This document shows, piece by piece, positions 62,976-64,000 of a DNA stretch of 64,000 nucleotides. The notes below the pieces were generated by a model. That model was not told where the DNA came from, did no database searches, and saw only the letters and a list, made by a program, of their open reading frames with translations. Position 1 is the stretch's first letter. Each line of letters opens with the position of its first letter. The translations under genes were made by a program, and so were the position numbers. The DNA is from Ferruginibacter sp. (GTDB taxonomy: Bacteria > Bacteroidota > Bacteroidia > Chitinophagales > Chitinophagaceae). The stretch is from contig JAOQAK010000016.1 of the NCBI GenBank assembly GCA_025963635.1, positions 1 through 64,000 on the forward strand, written 5' to 3'.

Positions 62976-64000
62976 CTATCTCAGGAATAACATTTCCCTG
63001 TACTTAGGCAAAGACCAATGTGCATCATCTACCAACAATTCAAGTTTGTCCACATGATACCGGATTTCGTCAAAATGCTTTCCTTTTACATTGTCACAAT
63101 AAGCGATTGCTTTGTCTCTTGTATCGGTAATTTTATTTGATTTTTTCCTTTCTTCAATCATGTTTCTAACACCGGTGCTCATAGCATTGATGTGATTGCT
63201 GATCTCTTTCAGAATTTCCATTTGATTGGTATAGGCATCTTCTCCTAAGCCAGCTGCCTTTAGCCCGTTGATATTTTCAATTAAAATATTCTGGTACTTT
63301 ACAGCAGAAGGTAAAATCAGCGAGGTGGCCAGTTCACCCATCGTTCTTGCTTCAATCTGAACCTTTTTGATATAAGCTTCGAGCATGATCTCATGACGGG
63401 CTTCCAGCTCAGCATGGGTATAAATATCATTTGCTTCGAAAAGATCCTTTGCTTCTTTTGATAAATAAGCATCTAAAGCCAAAGGAGTTGTTTTTACATT
63501 GGGCAACCCTCTTTTCTCTGCTTCGTTAGCCCACTCTTCGCTATAACCATCTCCTTCAAAAAGAACCGTTTTACATTCTACGATATATTTTTGAATGACG
63601 TGCATGATGGCTATTTCCTTCTTATCGCCACCTTCAATAAATGCATCCACATCTTTTTTAAATTGTTTCAGCGTTTGCGCAACAATGGTATTCAATACCG
63701 TCATATTGATTGCACAGTTGGCAGCAGATCCTACGGCGCGGAATTCAAATTTGTTACCGGTAAATGCAAAAGGAGAGGTACGGTTTCTGTCGGTATTATC
63801 CAACATCAGTTCCGGAATGGTTTTATGGATATCCAGTTTCAGCATTGCCTCATCCTGTTCATCAAATTTACCACCAACACGGGTTTCTACCTGGTTGAGC
63901 ACTTCGGTAAGGTATTTACCAATAAAGATGGAAATGATCGCAGGAGGAGCTTCGTTTGCACCAAGCCTGTGATCATTACCTGCGCTTGCAATAGATGCTC
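62976..64000 (-). CDS. glnN: Type III glutamine synthetase, 5' end beyond the window
   Basis: ATP-dependent ammonia assimilation enzyme of the large dodecameric GSIII class found in Bacteroidota. The visible C-terminal 341 or so residues start with ASAGNDHRLGANEAPPAI and include RNRTSPFAFTGNKFEFRAVG, the ATP/glutamate-binding segment, near the middle. Helical C-terminal sequence typical of GSIII follows, ending SLPKYREMLFLR. The frame is open to the right edge, so an internal ATG or GTG is not the start. The missing N-terminal part includes the beta-grasp domain. Confidence 0.95.
   Translation of the reverse strand, partial: ASIASAGNDHRLGANEAPPAIISIFIGKYLTEVLNQVETRVGGKFDEQDEAMLKLDIHKTIPELMLDNTDRNRTSPFAFTGNKFEFRAVGSAANCAINMTVLNTIVAQTLKQFKKDVDAFIEGGDKKEIAIMHVIQKYIVECKTVLFEGDGYSEEWANEAEKRGLPNVKTTPLALDAYLSKEAKDLFEANDIYTHAELEARHEIMLEAYIKKVQIEARTMGELATSLILPSAVKYQNILIENINGLKAAGLGEDAYTNQMEILKEISNHINAMSTGVRNMIEERKKSNKITDTRDKAIAYCDNVKGKHFDEIRYHVDKLELLVDDAHWSLPKYREMLFLR

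Overview
The window is about 64 kb of chromosome from a member of the Bacteroidota, most likely the family Chitinophagaceae. The evidence is two SusC/SusD outer-membrane nutrient-uptake pairs, a one-piece hybrid two-component regulator (propeller, kinase, receiver and AraC in one chain), a type III glutamine synthetase, DUF5686 and DUF4142 proteins, a fused SpmA-SpmB protein, and -7 promoter boxes of the form TAnnTTTG. The sequence is moderately AT-rich. I saw no rRNA, tRNA, CRISPR array, prophage or intact insertion sequence. Both ends cut through genes: a polyprenyl synthetase at the left and glutamine synthetase III at the right.

Layout. 1-9.3 kb: housekeeping genes (polyprenyl synthetase, RNase R, glycosylasparaginase, CutC, DUF2071, SerA, a serine hydrolase). 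9.4-23 kb: two minus-strand nutrient loci. One is SusC-SusD plus a secreted phosphoesterase/beta-propeller fusion; the other is SusC-SusD preceded by an eroded DeoR-type regulator. 23-33 kb: core genes (SpmAB, YchF, thiolase, ABC permease, TsaD, LOG protein, two GNATs). 33-41 kb: a purine/ureide catabolism cluster holding urate hydroxylase PuuD, HIU hydrolase, OHCU decarboxylase, allantoinase, allantoicase and a DUF6986 aldolase-like enzyme. It covers urate to ureidoglycolate plus urea. Ureidoglycolate lyase and urease are not in the window. 41-49.5 kb: small envelope proteins, the hybrid two-component sensor, a receiver-Crp regulator and a secreted MsrB. 49.6-51 kb: a 55-residue membrane protein and LpxB.

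51.2-62.8 kb is the most interesting region, a tightly packed plus-strand run that reads as an inositol-sphingolipid locus. It begins with a MarR regulator carrying its own operator-like dyad. Serine palmitoyltransferase, a GNAT-type acyltransferase and an extended SDR reductase follow and could build dihydroceramide. Inositol-phosphate synthase, a CDP-alcohol phosphotransferase and a PgpA-type phosphatase could build phosphatidylinositol. An FA2H-like hydroxylase and an AUR1-like PAP2 protein could 2-hydroxylate the ceramide and transfer phosphoinositol to it. A GtrA-type membrane protein, a DUF5686 outer-membrane protein and a small secreted protein lie inside the same unit and may serve transport. 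Many junctions overlap by 1-14 bases.

The intergenic DNA is also notable. At least seven junctions carry degenerate arrays with a 7-base period (GGTTGAW, GGTGAAT, TCAYYAC, ACARWAA). Other repeats include a 40-base-period tandem array of GCTAC/GTAGC half sites, REP-like GC hairpins, a MITE-like inverted repeat inside the ureide cluster, and a 16-base motif shared by two ureide promoter regions. All function calls rest on reading motifs and on family knowledge; no database search was run.
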